In this document: in pieces, positions 19,484 to 32,300 of the stretch
Numbering within the stretch: position 1 is the first letter of the stretch
Layout: every line of letters begins with the position of its first letter
Assembly: GCA_963921935.1 (NCBI GenBank)
Contig: OY998179.1
Coordinates: 60,122,222-60,186,221 of the forward strand
DNA from: Galeruca laticollis
Taxonomy: Eukaryota; Arthropoda; Insecta; Coleoptera; Chrysomelidae
Length of the DNA stretch: 64,000 nt
Reading direction: 5' to 3'
Notes under the pieces: model-generated
Seen by the model: only the letters and a program-made list of their open reading frames with translations
Told to the model about the DNA's origin: nothing
Databases searched by the model: none
Position numbers and translations under genes: made by a program

Positions 19484-21705
19484 CAGTAGAAACGGTGAAG
19501 CTTTTCCATCACATGACTAAGTTGACGATATTATTCAACACATGCTATGTTGGTACTGTCTTCTTCTAATAACAGAAAAAGAGCTATACTCAATACAAGC
19601 GTTTGTCGTATTGTTTTAATTAAGATGCATATGGTCGATGTCGTATCAGTCTTCCTCTTCAACCACTGGTTATCCATTAATGGATGTTTGCGATCACATG
19701 TACCCACACTTATTTATTTCTGATGGTGCTGAATAGGTCTCCTACTATTCTCAGCCCTGTCCATTGTCTCACGTTTTGGAGCCATGACATCTTCTTCCTG
19801 CCGACTCCTCTCCTCCCCTCAATCTTTCCCCCGATTACTAATTGTAGGAATTGGTATCTTTCATTCCGTATTATGTGACCTAGATATGCTGTTTTTTTGC
19901 GCTTGATGGTATCCAGCAATACGCGTTATCTTTTAATCGTTCTTAGGACCCCTCATTCGTTTTCCTGGCCGTCCATGGAACTTCCAGTATTCGCCTGTAG
20001 GTCCACATTTCGAAGGCTTCAAGCCTATTCATGGTGTTTACTTTTAGCGTTCAGCACTCCATATCGTACAGTAACACTAACCACACGTAACATTTTACAA
20101 ATCTGATTCTTAGATCGAGGTCGAAATCGGTGTTAGTTAGAACTTTCCAGAATTTCATAAATGTGCTTCAGGTAATTTCGATTCGGCATTTGATTTCCGT
20201 TTCGGACGTCCAGCTTTCACATAGCCACGTGCCTAAATATTTAAATTTATATACTCTTTCAATGAGGCATCTGTTGTGTGTTAGGCTTGCATTTTCATGT
20301 TCTACCGGCTTGCGAGAAACTACCATGAATTTTGTCTTCTTGATGTTGATATTGAGGCCCAAGCTTTTGCTACTATCGCCCACGGCATCAAGAAGGTCCT
20401 GCAAGTCTTTCATATTGTCAGCAATTAGGACTGTGTAGTCTGCGTATCGTATCTTGTTGACCCACACTCCATTAACCCTAATACCTAGACTGCGTTCCTC
20501 GAGTGCCTCCTGGAAGATGTTTTCAGAGTAGAGATTGAAGAGGAATGGAGAGAGAACGTATCCCTGTCTGACCGCTCTAATGATCTTTGTCAGTTCTGTG
20601 TGTTCATTGCTAACTTTGACTTCGGCTGTTTGGTTCCAATAGAGGCTTTCTATGCAACGGATATCCTTCTGGTCTATATCTATCCTCCTCAGAATTTGGA
20701 TGAGTTTGTGATGTTGAACTTTGTCGAACGCTTTCTCGTAGTCGATAAATCATAGCATCACATCTTTTCTCTAATCATTGCAGTTCTGGACTAATACTTG
20801 AGTTGCAACTATAGCCTTTCTCGTACCTAGTCCCCTTCTAAACCCAAAATGTGTGGATCCGACATCTCTTTTGCACTTTGTAGAAATTCTGTAGTGAATA
20901 ATCTTGAGGAATATTTTAAACGTATGGCTCATCAGACTGATCAGCCTATGATCCTCACAATTCTTTGCTTCGTTCTTTTTTTGGCAAGGGGATAAAACAT
21001 GATGTAACCCATTTGGCAGAGAACTTCTCCGTGTTATATATTTCGTAAAATATTTTGTGCTGGACGGAAATGCCTTTATCGTCTAATATTTTCAGTAGTT
21101 CGGCAGGTATGCCGTCCGGATCAACTGCCTTTCTGTCCTTTGACGTATTTATTGCTCTTATGATTTCTTCTTTGGTGATAGGGGGTCCAGCCAGATCTTC
21201 GCCCGTCGTGGCTTCTATATCAGGTCTGTTATCGTTGAGGCTGCTAATATATTTCTCCCAAATAATTTTTCGCTGCTGATCATCACCCTGCACCATCTCT
21301 CCATAATCGTTTTCTATATTAGAGAAGTGTCTTTTCCTGTAAACTCCGGACGCCTCTTTTATTTTTCTGTGTACTTCACTGTAGTTATTCTATCTCCTCG
21401 CATTGTTTCTTCAACCATTCATTCATTCATTCTTTGCTGTTCTTATTTTTGCTCTAATAATTTTTTGGATGTGTTTATAGCTCTCATAATTTCCTTCATT
21501 TTTACATTCTCTTCTTTCTTCGAAAAGTGCCATGATTTCTGCTGTCACCCAATTGTGTTTTCTGCTTATAAACTAGCTCGTTTTCTGCGACCTTTGTCAT
21601 GGCCTGCTTCAGTCCTCCCCATACGTCATCTATACTTGCATCCTCCTCCAACTTCTGTTCTTCGGTTATCAGTCACGTGATGGAAAAACCTCAGCGTTTC
21701 TTCTG
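19484..21705. mobile_element. TA-flanked TIR element (Tc1/mariner-like) with a LINE inserted in it
   Basis: The ends are CAGTAGAAACGGTGAAGC (19484) and the complement of CAGAAGAAACGCTGAGG (ending 21705). The inverted similarity extends for about 38 bp, including TTTTCCATCACATGACT and TTTTTCCATCACGTGACT. Both are flanked by TA (19482-19483 and 21706-21707). The left 165 bp are shared with 3793-3960. The interior from about 19650 to 21665 is a minus-strand LINE, so the original DNA element was a short non-autonomous one. Confidence 0.7.
19650..21665 (-). pseudogene. Non-LTR retrotransposon RT (RTE/CR1-like), 5'-truncated
   Basis: The minus strand shows the RT fingers (ATTGEDLAGPPITKEEI then DPDGIPAELLKILDDKG, 21230-21060), FRRGLGTRKA (about 20860), RAVRQGYVLSPFLFNLYSE (about 20570), IRYADYTVLIADN (about 20450, where the second catalytic Asp of YADD is changed to Tyr) and SLGLNINIKKTKF. 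The C-terminus is YLGHIIRNERYQFLQL to GRKKMSWLQNVRQW (19870-19760). The endonuclease is missing and stops and shifts are frequent. Clade assignment is tentative. Confidence 0.75.
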
Positions 21706-21707
21706 TA

Positions 21708-23390
21708 TCTAATATTGCTAGTGAGTGTAAGTGAAAACATTACCAGTGAAGTGAGACGGTAATAACAACATTTCTAATATGTAAATAACTGCTTCTATCT
21801 AATATCTTTTATTTGTTGTGCTTAAGCGCTACGACTCTAGTGGCGTAATTGGCAATTGGAGAAGCCACCTCCCTTTCACAGTTTAAGAGTTAGTTACATG
21901 CGCACAAGGATCAGCGTATAAGGTAAGACAGTCGCATTATGCCCTAAATGTCAAATTTCTCTCCTTATCCTGACTAGCAATATAATATCCATATGTGAGA
22001 CACATCATATTGAACGCACTGCCACTAAACCAACACTCACACTTATGCTGACACGCGATTCGAACAAAATTTACCGTCTGTCTTTGAAGAGAATGGTTAT
22101 CGAAACACATGCCAGATAGTGTGAGTGTTAGTAATAGTAGTATAGTGTATTCGTTATGAATATCACCAACGATTCCAGAAACTCCAACTTAGATGAGATA
22201 CATCGGACATAAAGTTGGAAAATTGAATTAATTCTTTGATTTAAGCGATCTCTAACTTATACATAAAACAATATCCAATGACATCAAGGTGAACACTGTT
22301 ATCGCCAGGTTATTACGATCACTATTGGTTGGATATTATACTTTATGGACGACTTCACTCTCCAATTTGTTTTATAGTTACATACAACGATCGATCATCA
22401 AGAAATCACAAAAAGGTTTCATTTATTTGATATTCATGTCGTCTATAGTCTCATAATCTAAGAATAACGGGTTCGATCCTCATTTAACAAAACTTTGTTT
22501 CTCACAATATTTTTTATTAAAAAAAAATTATATTCAGATAACCAATTTTTTGGTATATTCTGAATAAAATCAGAAAAAGGGTACCCCAATAATGAAAAAT
22601 GCTCAATTTTTAGCAATACATATGAAACAGATTTTCTGTAAAAAATATGGAAGTTCTTGAAATAAATTGCTATTTCAAATCAACGATAATCATACTAGAC
22701 AATCGTAAATACAGCATAGAACCCAATTTATAGCGACTGCAAATTGCAATCACTGTCTCGGCTTGCACTGCTATTTTTGTCTGCTTAAGTAATTGCTCAG
22801 TTTAGCAATATCTTAGGTAAGAGGAAATAAATGTTTGATTGCATCGGTGTAAACGTTTTAGTTAAAATAAACTCTTATAGTGATATTTGTGTTGCTTCAA
22901 ACATTTATTCAATATTTTAAAAAATAGTATGATTAAAGACATCTTGCTTTATTTTGACTTCATTACATGTTTACTAAATACCTATTCTCAACATGCAACT
23001 TTAATTTGATAATGGATAGATTATAAATATATAATGGCCATTTAATCGTTACTCGTTAACCATATAATTAACATCTATTTCACACAAATTTTAAATTTAT
23101 TACTCATTTACTTGTAGGACGAAATTTTTGAAATAATTATTTAGTTATCATGTTATTGTAAGGTAGTCTTAATGTGCAGGATATATATAGAAAAAAAAAC
23201 ATAAATAATATTTTCATGACCAGTAGTTTATAGATTTTGTACCTTTCGAATTGTATACCTAATTGTTATAATACAGATATTGAGAAATTGTTTCTGATAT
23301 TGGTGTTCAGAAATATAATTATTTAAAATCAATAAATATATATCTTGAGTAATACTAATGATGTGTTTTAATTCGCATGGTTCAAACATA
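21708..23390. other. Non-coding AT-rich stretch
   Basis: A lone tRNA-type B-box-like GGTTCGATCC lies at 22467 without a supporting A box or cloverleaf. Nothing else was recognised. Confidence 0.5.
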
Positions 23391-23398
23391 GTGTAACG

Positions 23399-26300
23399 CA
23401 GTGGCGGCTCCTCCATTAGGTCATTGGGTGAATGACCTCCCATTAAAAAATAATTTAAAAAATATTTAAATAGATATATAAAAAAATAAAATATACCTAC
23501 TATACATATGGTATAGTATAAAATACTAATACTAAGTATTTCTCTTAAATAAAAAATAAAATTTACCTAAAATGTTTCAAGACCCCGTGTAAACGGTTTT
23601 CAAGACGACCGTGTATACGTTACTTCGCAGCGTGTATCTACAACTCTGCGAAATTCAAAATAGCAATGTCCATCGATGACCTCAACGCGTTAAATGGGGA
23701 CGGAATCTGCCGAACCTTGACAATCTTCGTAACGTGAAAGAAATACGCCCGAAGTTTACATGTCTTGGGTCAAAAGCTCGGGTTAATATCGATGATGAAT
23801 CGACTTACGTCGTTCGATTATTACAAGCTTAGAAAAGAGATGAGTAGAGGGGTTGGCAGGCTGCGCTATATTTTGATTTAAGGGAGATCATTTTGAAGTC
23901 AAATAAGATTTGTGTTTTGATGTAATAAGTTGTTATTGTTATTATATTGATTTTTGTTTCGTTTTTTTGAGGGCTTGTGTTTTAATTATTTGGCGTTATT
24001 TTATTATACGCCTTTTATCATGTCTGTGGTGCAAATGGTTCAAAATTTGAGAACGAAAAGTGAATTAAATTTTGAAAAACGATTAAAACTAAAGGAAGGT
24101 GGTCGTCCTCTTCCAGATTTAAAAATTAAACAGACTAGCAAGGACAAAAATAAAGAAGTTCATCGCAATTTTCGCAGGTCTATGTATGATTTGTCTGATT
24201 GTATTTGCGGATGTGAAGTAAGTGATGCGTTGTTTCGTTTGTCTGCTTTTTTCGAATAATTCTTTATGGTGTAAAAACGGTGTCCAAGTCTTAAAACATT
24301 TAAAAGAGAAAATAAAAAAACATAGTGTATCGGCAGACCATATGAAATGTGCCATGAGTTTTGCTACAATCGGTACTGTGGATATTCGTTCTCAATTAGA
24401 CAATGCTTATAGACAATCGGTAAGAATTTTTAATGAAAATGTGTCGTAAAACAGATATATTATAAATAAAATAATTGACTCTGTGAAATTTTGTGGGGCG
24501 TTGGAACTTGCTTTGCGAGGGCACGACGAGACAGAACTTCTGTAAACCCGGGATTATTTCGTGGACTTATAAATTTTGTTTCAGACCTGGATCCAATATT
24601 CAAAGAATACTTGGATAAGGCTACGGTTTTTAAGGGTACTTCTTAAACTGTACAACATGAATTACTTGATTCGGTGGCTCAAGAACAACTTAAATTGAAG
24701 ATTCAGTCAGCCGAATATATCGCAGTCCAGGTGGATGAAACTACTGATAGCTCGAACAGAACTCGAATGACTTTTATTATACGGTACATTTTATACGGTG
24801 TCGTTCACGAAAGGTTCATAAAATTTGTAAATTCTACCGGTACCATAGCCGAACATTTATCGGAGATAATTTTTAAAGAATTAGAGGTACTAGAAATTAA
24901 TAAAACACCGGAAATATTAATTGGACAGAGTTATGACGGAGCTTCTACTATGAGTGGTCGATTAGGCGGAGTACAAAAAAAAATTAAAGAGCGATATCCT
25001 CAAGCAAATTTTATTGATTGTTATGCTCACCAATTAAATTTAATTCTGCAAAAAGCAGCAAGTCAGAATAAAAATGTTAAAGTTTTTTTGCCAATTTACA
25101 GGGATTTTCCACATTTTTTAGTCGATCTCCAAAACGTACAGCGATTCTCGATGAATTTGTTAAAGTACGTTTACTTAGAGCGGCACCGACAAGGTGGTAT
25201 TTTAATACGCGTTGTGTGGAAACCGTATTTTTGTATCAAGCTGATATTCTGGCTTCAATAGAAAAGATAATTAAGGTTGAAGAAGACTCAAATACAATTA
25301 ATCAAGCAATAGGATTAAAAACTTTTTTGCAAAGCGTGGATTTCCTTTTTGGCTAAATTTTTTCCATTTAATAATGCCTAATTGTGAAGTTCTTTTTAAT
25401 CAACTTTAAAAACATGGTATTGACGTGATATTGATGAAAAAAAATAGACTCATTTAAAATATCAATTCAAAAAGTCAGACACCATATTTTATTAAATGAA
25501 ATATTTCCCGAAGCACCTTCATCTTCTTCAACACTTGGTGCAAAAAGACCAAGGAAAAATGAAGACTCAAAGCGCAAAGTTGTTTTGGAGGTTTGCGACA
25601 TAATAATTTCTGAGATTAACCACCGCTTTAGTTTCAGTGATCATTTAGTGATTGCCCTGTTATTTTACAGCGACCAGTTCGAACAATATAAAATTAATTT
25701 TCCAGATCGTATTCTTAAGTCAATAAGAGAAAACTTTTCTAGTATTAATTACTAAAAACAGAACTTCAAATTATTTATGAACGCGACGATTTTAATAAGA
25801 GTTCAGGAGCTGTGCCAATGCTGCAATTGTTTATTAATAATAAACTCTCGGAAACTTTTTCGGAAACTGTAAAATTGTTGACTATTTTATGTACATTACC
25901 AATGAGAAGCGAAAGATGTTTTTCTACATTAAAGAGAATCAAGACATTTTTGCGTAATACTATGGGACAGGAGAGATTGTCGGCGTTAGCTATGTTAAGC
26001 ATAGTAAAGCAATTTGTGAATAGTATTAATAATTTTAATGAAAGGGTTATTGATCACTTTGCAAATACAAAAGATCGAAGGCTTCACTTAAATTTTAAAA
26101 AGATTTAGATCATTTAAGTTTGTCATATTTAATATGTATAAAAAAGAATAAAATGTGGTTGTTTTTTAAGAGAGCATTATTTTTATATAAAACAAGCGTG
26201 GCCCATACATTTTTTTGCCTCTTTGGCTTTGGTAAAGAACTCCACAAATTTTGCGTTTTTAGTGATTTTAACGACTTCTGGGCAGAAATTGGGCATGGTT

Positions 26301-26424
26301 TTTCGAAAAATATCCGCCCACGGCGAATAGGTCTCCGGGGGACTGGTCAGTGTCGTTCTGTATTTTAAGATTTTGGTCACATCACCTATGACCCCCCTAT
26401 AAAATTAACCACGAGCTGCCACTG
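23399..26424 (+). mobile_element. hAT transposon, full length, inactive
   Basis: The termini CAGTGGCGGCTC (23399) and the complement of CAGTGGCAGCTC (ending 26424) are inverted repeats of the hAT type. They are flanked by an 8-bp duplication GTGTAACG (23391-23398) and GTATAACG (26425-26432), with one mismatch. The 3026-bp length and the internal transposase frames agree with an autonomous ancestor. Confidence 0.9.
24008..26108 (+). pseudogene. hAT transposase (ZMYM1-like, TTF-type zinc finger)
   Basis: In order on plus: KEGGRPLPDLKIKQTSKDKN and YDLSDCICGCEVSDA (TTF-type zinc finger, 24090-24240), HLKEKIKKHSVSADHM (24297), FCGALELALRGHDETE (24490), TVQHELLDS, QVDETTDSSN (first catalytic Asp, 24728), GQSYDGASTMSGRLGGVQ (24925), DCYAHQLNLILQKAAS (25015), and the C-terminal dimerisation domain TLPMRSERCFSTLKRIKTFL with the catalytic Glu (25893). 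At least five frameshifts or stops interrupt it (about 24235, 24455, 24645, 25090 and 25355). The protein would excise and insert the element in the nucleus. Confidence 0.85.
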
Positions 26425-26432
26425 GTATAACG

Positions 26433-27430
26433 AAATGGGGTGGTTGTTGAGTTTTTCAGTTTTGTTTTATTTGTTTTTCGGCTGGTTGGTTTATCATCCC
26501 CAAATGTTTGAGTATTCGAAAATTACAGGTGAATGTTATATAATGGAAATGCGTAGTTTTCTCACATTCACTTTTTTAATGGATTTTCATTGTGTTGTTA
26601 CTTTCAACACGCCAATTAAGAACTGTACTTATTATTAATTTTTTACTACGATCAAAATGTTAAGCATAGCTCTTTGGCCTGTTTAATAAGAGGTAAAATT
26701 TGTTATGGTGGTGCCCATGCGATGATTTAGAGAATGTGTTGTTCGACAGGAGTATTATATGAAAAGAGAGTAGGATTGCCAGTTATCTTGGATATGGAAC
26801 GATGTCCTGGATTTGAAGCTTAAATTTAGTTTCCTTCAAAGGCCTTTGGAAGGACGCTCAATGTCCTGTATTTCTTAACTGCCTAAATTACAATTAAATT
26901 CTAAGCTCTGTTATATGAACCACAAATCACAAATCTCTTTTTAGTTAGGGCTTATGAAGCACGCGGGCGAGTGTCTTCCACAGCCAACATAGGGAGCTTT
27001 GGGTTGGGAGATGGTATTGAAATGGACGACAGGTGATTGTGGAATAAATTTTAAAAAGTTGATAAAGTAAGAAAAATTAAGAATCTCCACAAAGAAAAGT
27101 TAGAAAAAACTATTAGCAACAACACATACTAGAGCGAAGATTTCGGACAATTAATCCTTTTGTGAAGAATAATCAAGATTTGAAGATTCCCAAGACGGCA
27201 TCCCAGCAATTCAGGTTTTCGTGTTTTCAAAATATCCCTAATCCAAAACCATCTAGATTAATGCTTTTTTCTTTCAGTTTTTTCTTCCTCATGTAACAGA
27301 GGATCAATAATAATTAATTCTCTATTGTTATATTTACTATGACCCATTTTCAATCACAGTCACAGAAATAATGTTTTTAAAAAGATTATAAATTACACCG
27401 CTTTGTTTCCAAATCGGAATTGATGAAACT
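26433..27430. other. Non-coding stretch
   Basis: No recognisable gene. Short plus-strand frames lack domains. Confidence 0.45.
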
Positions 27431-27439
27431 GGTATAGAG

Positions 27440-28345
27440 GTGTAGGCGTCCGCACGATGTCCACACGTTGTAATGAGCGAGGGATACCGAATCGGCTCCG
27501 GCAACGCGCTGGATACGCTCCGCTTACAGTCACGGAACGGTACGGTGTAGGAGTGAAGACCTTTATAGTGTTAATCGAGAACAGACTGTTCAAATGAGTG
27601 TGGGAGATGCAGAACTTCTTTTGGATACCATTGACGATTAACGGCATGTTAGCACTAGAACTTTATCTAGACAGATTGGCATATCAAGATCATCTGTACA
27701 CCGTCCGTCGTAATTTACTCCATCCATATCATGCCCAAAAAGTGCAAGAGTTGTTTCCTCAAGACTTGGTTCAGCGAGTGAATTTCTGTAGATTTATTTT
27801 ACGACAGGATAGTCACTTTCAAAAGAAAATTCTTTTTACTGATGGGGCTTGCTTTACTCGAAGGGATATTACAAATATGCATAACTATCATGTATTAAGA
27901 TGAAAACCCTCTTGTAATAACTCCTCTATCTTTCCAACGTGAGTTTAAGAATAATGTTTGGGTCGGCCTTATCGATCATTATTTGACTGGACCAGTTATT
28001 TTACCAAACCGGCTAAGTGGCGAAACTTATTTAGAGTTTCTCCAAAATACATTTCCGGATTTATTTGAAGATTTGCCATTACCACCTCACTTTAGTGTCA
28101 ATGTAAGAGACTTTTTAAGCCGCCTATATCCAAATAAGTGGATCGGACGATGAAATAATTGTCAAAATTGGCCTCTCCGCTCACCAGACGTCAATAAATG
28201 TAATTATTTTCTTTGGGAGTCTGTTCATTCTTCTCCAGTTGATTGTGGAATCGCATTGCAGACAAATGCAATATAATAGAAAAGTATCATCAGCTACTGG
28301 TCAGAGTCGACTTCAATTTTCGGTGAAGAATAATTTTGTATCTAA
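27440..28345 (+). pseudogene. Mariner/Tc1-superfamily transposase relic
   Basis: Pieces on plus are, in order: RLRQRAGYAPLTVTERYGVG (27497, N-terminal helix-turn-helix region), LLLDTIDD and RTLSRQIGISRSSVHR (27610-27695), LLHPYHAQKVQELFPQDL and QRVNFCRFILRQ, then ILFTDGACFTR (27830, first catalytic Asp), VWVGLI-like and LSGETYLEFLQNTFPDL (28010), RDFLSRLYPNKWIGR (28110) and WPLRSPDVNKCNYFLW (28170, third acidic residue). The segment that should carry the second catalytic Asp (QHDGAPAH in relatives) is deleted between about 28080 and 28095. Several frameshifts are present. Confidence 0.7.
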
Positions 28346-29077
28346 GAGGAAATGGTGATCATTCTCAGCAATTTCTTTAAATTAAAATCTTAATGTTCTT
28401 TCTACAATATTATTAATTCATTTTTCCATTAAATTATTCTTATTGAAATGTATCTATTAATTTGGTAAATCTGAAATAAAATTCATGATATGGATGGTAT
28501 AAATTACGTCCAATAGTTCGACTTTTTCTTGAAAATGACAAAGTTTTATGCAAAATTACAAGAATAAAGAAAGTTCCAGAATTAACTTATCCTTGGTATA
28601 AAAATGAAAATTTTCAATACAACTGGCAGATAGAAAACTTCTCTGAACTTTTAAGGTTAGGTAACCCCTAATTAGCCCCCCAGAATTGTTCGATCACCTT
28701 TCATTCGCCGTTACTTAATGCCCTTAACAGTGTCATACCGTGTACCAAATTTGTTATTTTTAAGTTGAAAGGTTGCAAAGAAATTAATTTTTTTCGAAAT
28801 TTTGGGCCCTACTTTGAGGCCGTATAACTCCTCAGGGATGCCACTTGGTATAGAGGTAAATTGCCCTCTATCGTCATATTTTGTGCTCCCCTGTATGCCT
28901 CTGCTCTGTGTCGGTTCTTATGCGAGACACCCTGTATATACAAATACCCCAAGCAAAATGTATCCCGTACCTTGATAGCCAATGTAACCCTGCCCAGTAG
29001 TAACTCAACCCCTGAGTTCCACAATTTGTACGAAAGATTTTTGACAGGCTGTACTCACAAGTACCCAATGGCACCTT
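28346..29077. other. Non-coding stretch with a common insect repeat end
   Basis: GAGACACCCTGTATATAC at 28922-28939 resembles a sequence that recurs at ends of repeats in many insect genomes; its owner element is not identifiable here. The remainder is featureless. Confidence 0.4.
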
Positions 29078-29192
29078 AAAATCCTCTAAACCCCTCTATT
29101 AAAATCCTATACATCCCCCGAGGTAAATCCTATAAATCCCCCCAAGTAAAATCCTATAAAACCCCCCAAGTCAAGTCCTATAATCCCTACAA
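29078..29192 (+). repeat. Minisatellite, about 28-bp unit, 4 copies
   Basis: Degenerate copies of AAATCCTATAAATCCCCCCA followed by AGTA recur at about 29103, 29125, 29150 and 29176. It abuts the hexamer array. Confidence 0.75.
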
Positions 29193-29910
29193 ATTCAGTA
29201 CGAGTGAGAGTACAAGCGCAAGTACGAGTAAGTAAGAGTCAGAATAAGAGTGCGAGTACGAATGCAAGTAAGAGTATCAGTACGAGTGAAAGTGCGAGTA
29301 CAAGTTAGAGTATGAGTACTAGTGAGAGTAGGAGTGCGAATGCATGTAAGAGTATGAATACCAGTGAGAGTGAAAATAAGACTGAAAGTATGAGAGTGCG
29401 AGAACGAGTGCAAGTGAGAAGCCGAGTGCAAGAGAGAGAGAGAATACATAAGTCTTCCTCTGACTCTAATAAGCTTGTCTTTGTCGGTAAATGAGTTTGA
29501 TGATGAAAGGCGTTCGTCTGAGGGAGCCTGATTCGTTCCTCGATCAAAAAATGAGGATTGTGAAATTGTTGTTTTGTTCCTGTTGTACTTTTTCAACAAC
29601 TTTTGGACAACTTTTCAACAAATATTTGAAAAATTTTCGACAAATTTTCGACAAATTTTTGACAAATTTTCGACAAATTTTCGTCAACTTTCGGCAATAT
29701 GTGGGTAACTATTCGGCAACTATTCGGCAACTTTTCGATAACTTCTTAGCAACTTTCGGCAACTTTTCTAAAATCTTTCGACAGCTTTTCGATAACTTCC
29801 GACAATTTTCGACAACTGTTCGACAACTTTTCGACAACTTTTCTGCAACTTCCACAAATTTTCCACATACCTACCACAAGTTTTCCATAAATCCCCCACA
29901 AATTTTCCAC

Positions 29911-31112
29911 CAATTCAACATCTTTCATCAACTTTTCGACAACTTTTTGGCAACTTTTCGACAACTTTTCAACAACTGTTCAACATCTCTTCAACAACAC
30001 TTCAACAACGTTTCATCAACTCTTCAACAACTCTTCATCAACTCTTCAACAACTTTTCAACGACGCTTCAATAGCTTTTCAACAACTTTTCAACAACAAA
30101 CAAAAGTGTATTGTATATGTTATACTATTGTAAACGTCTTACTGAAATTACCTGCAATATAATTTACAATACGCGAGTAACAACAATGTATCATGAACAT
30201 AAGGCCACGTCGAAAAATCAGTCTAGTCATCAAAGATAGTAAAAAAAATGCTGGAAGGAACCAATCAACGAGATGAAGAAGGACTCGTTGAACAGAACAT
30301 ATAAGAAGACTATGATCCATCTAAAAAGCTCGACAACCGTTCGACAACTTTATCGCATATTTTCCACAAATTTTCCACAACTTCGACAACTGTTTGATGA
30401 TTTTTTGACAACTTTTCGACACCTTTCCCACAAATTTTCCACAAATTTTTCACAACTTTTCCACAACTTTTCATCTATTCTTCAACAACTTTTCAACAAA
30501 TTTTCGACAAATTTCCCACAAATTTTTTACAATTTTTCGACAACTATTCGACAACTGTTCTACCACTGTGTGACAACTTTCCCACAACTCTTCGACAATT
30601 TTTGAACAACTTTTCGACAAGTTTTCGACACCTTTTCCACAAATTTTTCACAACTTTTCCACAACATTTCAACTATTCTTCAACAACTTCCATCAATTTT
30701 TCGAATCTCTTCGGCAACTTTTCGACAACTTTTTCAAAACTTTTCGACAACCTTTCGACAAACTTTCGACAACTTTCGCAATATTTTCGGAAAAATTTCG
30801 ATAAATTTTCGATAAATTTTCGACAACTTGTCGCTAATTTTTCGACAACTTCTCGAAAACCTCGCGATAACTTTATACTACTATTCGATAACTTTTCGAC
30901 AACTTTTCGACAATTTTTCGACAATTTTTCGACAATTTTTCGACAACTTTTCGACAACTGTTAAACAACTTCTCAACTACTCTTTAACAACTTGAGTGTG
31001 AGTACTGGTAAGAGTGAGTGTAAGAATAGGAGTACAAGTGCAAGTGCGAGTACGAGTGCGAGTACAAGTGAGAGTACGACGACAAATTCAGTACGAGTGA
31101 GAGTACAAGTAC
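29911..31112. repeat. 1.2-kb tandem duplication, first copy
   Basis: It matches 31115-32300 at an offset of 1204 bp with near identity, including the non-repetitive island. Small 11-bp gains and losses shift the offset to about 1194 by the end. Confidence 0.92.
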
Positions 31113-31114
31113 AC

Positions 31115-32300
31115 CAATTCAACATCTTTCATCAACTTTTCGACAACTTTTTGGCAACTTTTCGACAACTGTTCAACATCTCTTCAACAACACTTCAACC
31201 ACGTTTCATCAACTCTTCAACAACTCTTCATCAACTCTTCAACAACTTTTCAACGACGCTTCAATAGCTTTTCAACAACTCTTCAACAACTTTTCAACAA
31301 CAAACAAAAGTGTATTGTATATGTTATACTATTGTAAACGTCTTACTGAAATTACCTGCAATATAATTTACAATACGCGAGTAACAACAATGTATCATGA
31401 ACATAAGGCCACGTCGAAAAATCAGTCTAGTCATCAAAGATAGTAAAAAAAATGCTGGAAGGAACCAATCAACGAGATGAAGAAGGACTCGTTGAACAGA
31501 ACATATAAGAAGACTATGATCCATCTAAAAAGCTCGACAACCGTTCGACAACTTTATCGCATATTTTCCACAAATTTTCCACAACTTCGACAACTGTTTG
31601 ATGATTTTTTGACAACTTTTCGACACCTTTCCCACAAATTTTCCACAAATTTTTCACAACTTTTCCACAACTTTTCATCTATTCTTCAACAACTTTTCAA
31701 CAAATTTTCGACAAATTTCCCACAAATTTTTTACAATTTTTCGACAACTATTCGACAACTGTTCGACCACTGTGTGACAACTTTCCCACAACTCTTCGAC
31801 AATTTTTGAACAACTTTTCGACAAGTTTTCGACACCTTTTCCACAAATTTTTCACAACTTTTCCACAACATTTCAACTATTCTTCAACAACTTCCATCAA
31901 TTTTTCGAATCTCTTCGGCAACTTTTCGACAACTTTTTCAAAACTTTTCGACAACCTTTCGACAAACTTTCGACAACTTTCGCAATATTTTCGGAAAAAT
32001 TTCGATAAATTTTCGATAAATTTTCGACAACTTGTCGCTAATTTTTCGACAACTTTTCGACAACTTCTCGAAAACCTCGCGATAACTTTTCGACAACTTT
32101 TCGACAATTTTTCGACAATTTTTCGACAATTTTTCGACAACTTTTCGACAACTGTTAAACAACTTCTCAACTACTCTTTAATAACTTGAGTGTGAGTACT
32201 GGTAAGAGTGAGTGTAAGAATAGGAGTACAAGTGCAAGTGCGAGTACGAGTGCGAGTACAAGTGAGAGTACGACGACAAATTCAGTACGAGTGAGAGTAC
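31115..32300. repeat. 1.2-kb tandem duplication, second copy
   Basis: The island (GTGTATTGTATATGTTATAC onward) recurs at 31310 as at 30106. The 110-codon shadow frames of the two copies differ at a single residue. Confidence 0.92.

Noticed and set aside
22425..22500. tRNA gene or tRNA-derived SINE (GGTTCGATCC B-box-like word)
   Set aside because: No A box at the right distance and the T-stem does not pair well; a short run of A follows but no second copy was seen.
28809..29079. Overlapping 66-72-codon frames near the GAGACACCCTGTATATA word
   Set aside because: Open on both strands, no domain; better explained as repeat DNA.
29491..30162. 223-codon plus-strand frame and several 90-180-codon frames as genes
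   Set aside because: They are translations of stop-poor 11-bp and 6-bp repeats, open on both strands at once, with no non-repetitive domain.
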